Assembly (NCBI GenBank): GCA_937899145.1 | Contig: CALBPW010000076.1 | Span: 1 to 7,173 of the forward strand | DNA length: 7,173 bases | DNA from: an uncultured Bacteroidota bacterium | GTDB lineage: Bacteria > Bacteroidota > Bacteroidia > Bacteroidales > SZUA-534 | Direction of reading: 5' to 3' | Part shown: positions 6,706 to 7,173 of the stretch, in pieces | Position numbering within the stretch: the stretch's first letter is position 1 | How the letters are laid out: each line of letters begins with the position of its first letter | Notes under the pieces: model-generated | The model's input: only the letters and a program-made list of their open reading frames with translations | What the model was told of the DNA's origin: nothing | The model's database searches: none | Made by a program: the position numbers and the translations under genes

Positions 6706-7173
6706 ATGATGGAAAACAGTTTAATAAGTTTGTTCGTCCGCTCAATATTTGTGGACAACATGATATTCGCCTTCTTCCTTGGTATGTGTTCCTATTTGGC
6801 TGTATCAAAAACAGTTAAAACAGCACTCGGATTAGGCATTGCCGTAACCTTTGTTTTATTGGTTACCCTACCTGTCAACTACCTGTTGCAAACCAAAGTG
6901 TTAGGCCCTGATTGCCTTGTTGAAGGCGTCGATTTAAGTTTCTTGAGCTTCATACTCTTCATTGGCGTAATTGCAGGTATTGTGCAATTAGTTGAAATGG
7001 TTGTTGAGCGTTTCAGCCCGTCGCTGTACGCATCGCTCGGCATCTTTTTACCACTGATAGCCGTAAACTGCGCAATTATGGGTGCGTCACTGTTTATGCA
7101 GCAACGCATCGGCCTTGCACCAAGCGACCCAAAATATATTGGCTCGGTTGGCGGCGCCGCCGTTTACGCTCTT
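6706..7173 (+). CDS. nqrE: Na+-translocating NADH:quinone oxidoreductase subunit E, partial (3' end missing)
   Basis: NqrE is the membrane partner of NqrD and supplies the other two ligands of the intramembrane 2Fe-2S centre. The reading frame is open for 156 codons to the window edge, out of about 200 expected. The N-terminus [19 protein letters not shown] is characteristic of the family. C28 in [13 protein letters not shown] and C122 in IAVNCAIMG correspond to Vibrio C26 and C120. [21 protein letters not shown] (97-117) is a further conserved stretch. Two adjacent ATG codons (6706 and 6709) could both serve as the start; residue numbers here count from the first. No Shine-Dalgarno sequence is visible, and the gap from nqrD is 18 bases. 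nqrF is expected downstream. Confidence 0.96.
   Translation, partial: MMENSLISLFVRSIFVDNMIFAFFLGMCSYLAVSKTVKTALGLGIAVTFVLLVTLPVNYLLQTKVLGPDCLVEGVDLSFLSFILFIGVIAGIVQLVEMVVERFSPSLYASLGIFLPLIAVNCAIMGASLFMQQRIGLAPSDPKYIGSVGGAAVYAL

Noticed and set aside
6636..6818. Plus-strand open frame of 60 codons bridging nqrD and nqrE
   Set aside because: It overlaps both genes out of frame, and both genes have conserved sequence through the overlap.
2828..7173. Possibility that this is an Rnf (ferredoxin:NAD) complex
   Set aside because: The first subunit is a full NqrA without RnfC-type ferredoxin cysteine motifs, no RnfB-like gene is present, and the A-B-C-D-E order and motifs are those of Nqr.

Overview
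The window looks like ordinary chromosome from a member of the Bacteroidota. Three things point there: the protein sequences resemble that phylum's versions of these families; most starts lack a Shine-Dalgarno sequence; and one promoter matches the Bacteroides-type -33/-7 consensus (TTTG, about 19 bases, TAnnTTTG). I cannot fix the genus. There are no mobile elements, CRISPR arrays, tRNAs or rRNAs.

Layout. Bases 1-1158 (minus strand) hold most of tilS, the tRNA-Ile lysidine synthetase, cut off at its C-terminal end by the window edge. A 117-base divergent gap (1159-1275) carries promoter signals for both directions. Bases 1276-2622 (plus) encode a membrane-anchored PlsC-type acyltransferase with a long C-terminal extension. 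An AT-rich 205-base gap (2623-2827) follows, with two weak hairpins, an A-rich tract and poor promoter candidates. From 2828 to the right edge runs an Na+-translocating NADH:quinone oxidoreductase operon: nqrA, nqrB, nqrC, nqrD and the first 156 codons of nqrE. nqrF, the FAD and 2Fe-2S NADH-oxidising subunit, would be expected next and lies outside the window.

How the genes work together. NqrB, NqrD and NqrE form the membrane core, NqrC is a membrane-anchored FMN protein, NqrA is a peripheral cytoplasmic subunit, and NqrF (not seen) takes electrons from NADH. Electrons pass through a 2Fe-2S centre held by two cysteines each from NqrD and NqrE (all four are visible) and through FMNs covalently bound to threonines in NqrC and NqrB (both visible). 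Electron flow to quinone drives Na+ export. The nqr genes are spaced 4 to 31 bases apart, consistent with one transcript. tilS and the acyltransferase have no evident functional link to the pump.

I found no previously undescribed system. The points worth a second look are a TTG start for nqrB, a glycine in place of alanine in the NqrC flavinylation motif, one strong Shine-Dalgarno sequence (nqrD) in an operon otherwise lacking them, and a one-residue-longer catalytic motif in the acyltransferase.
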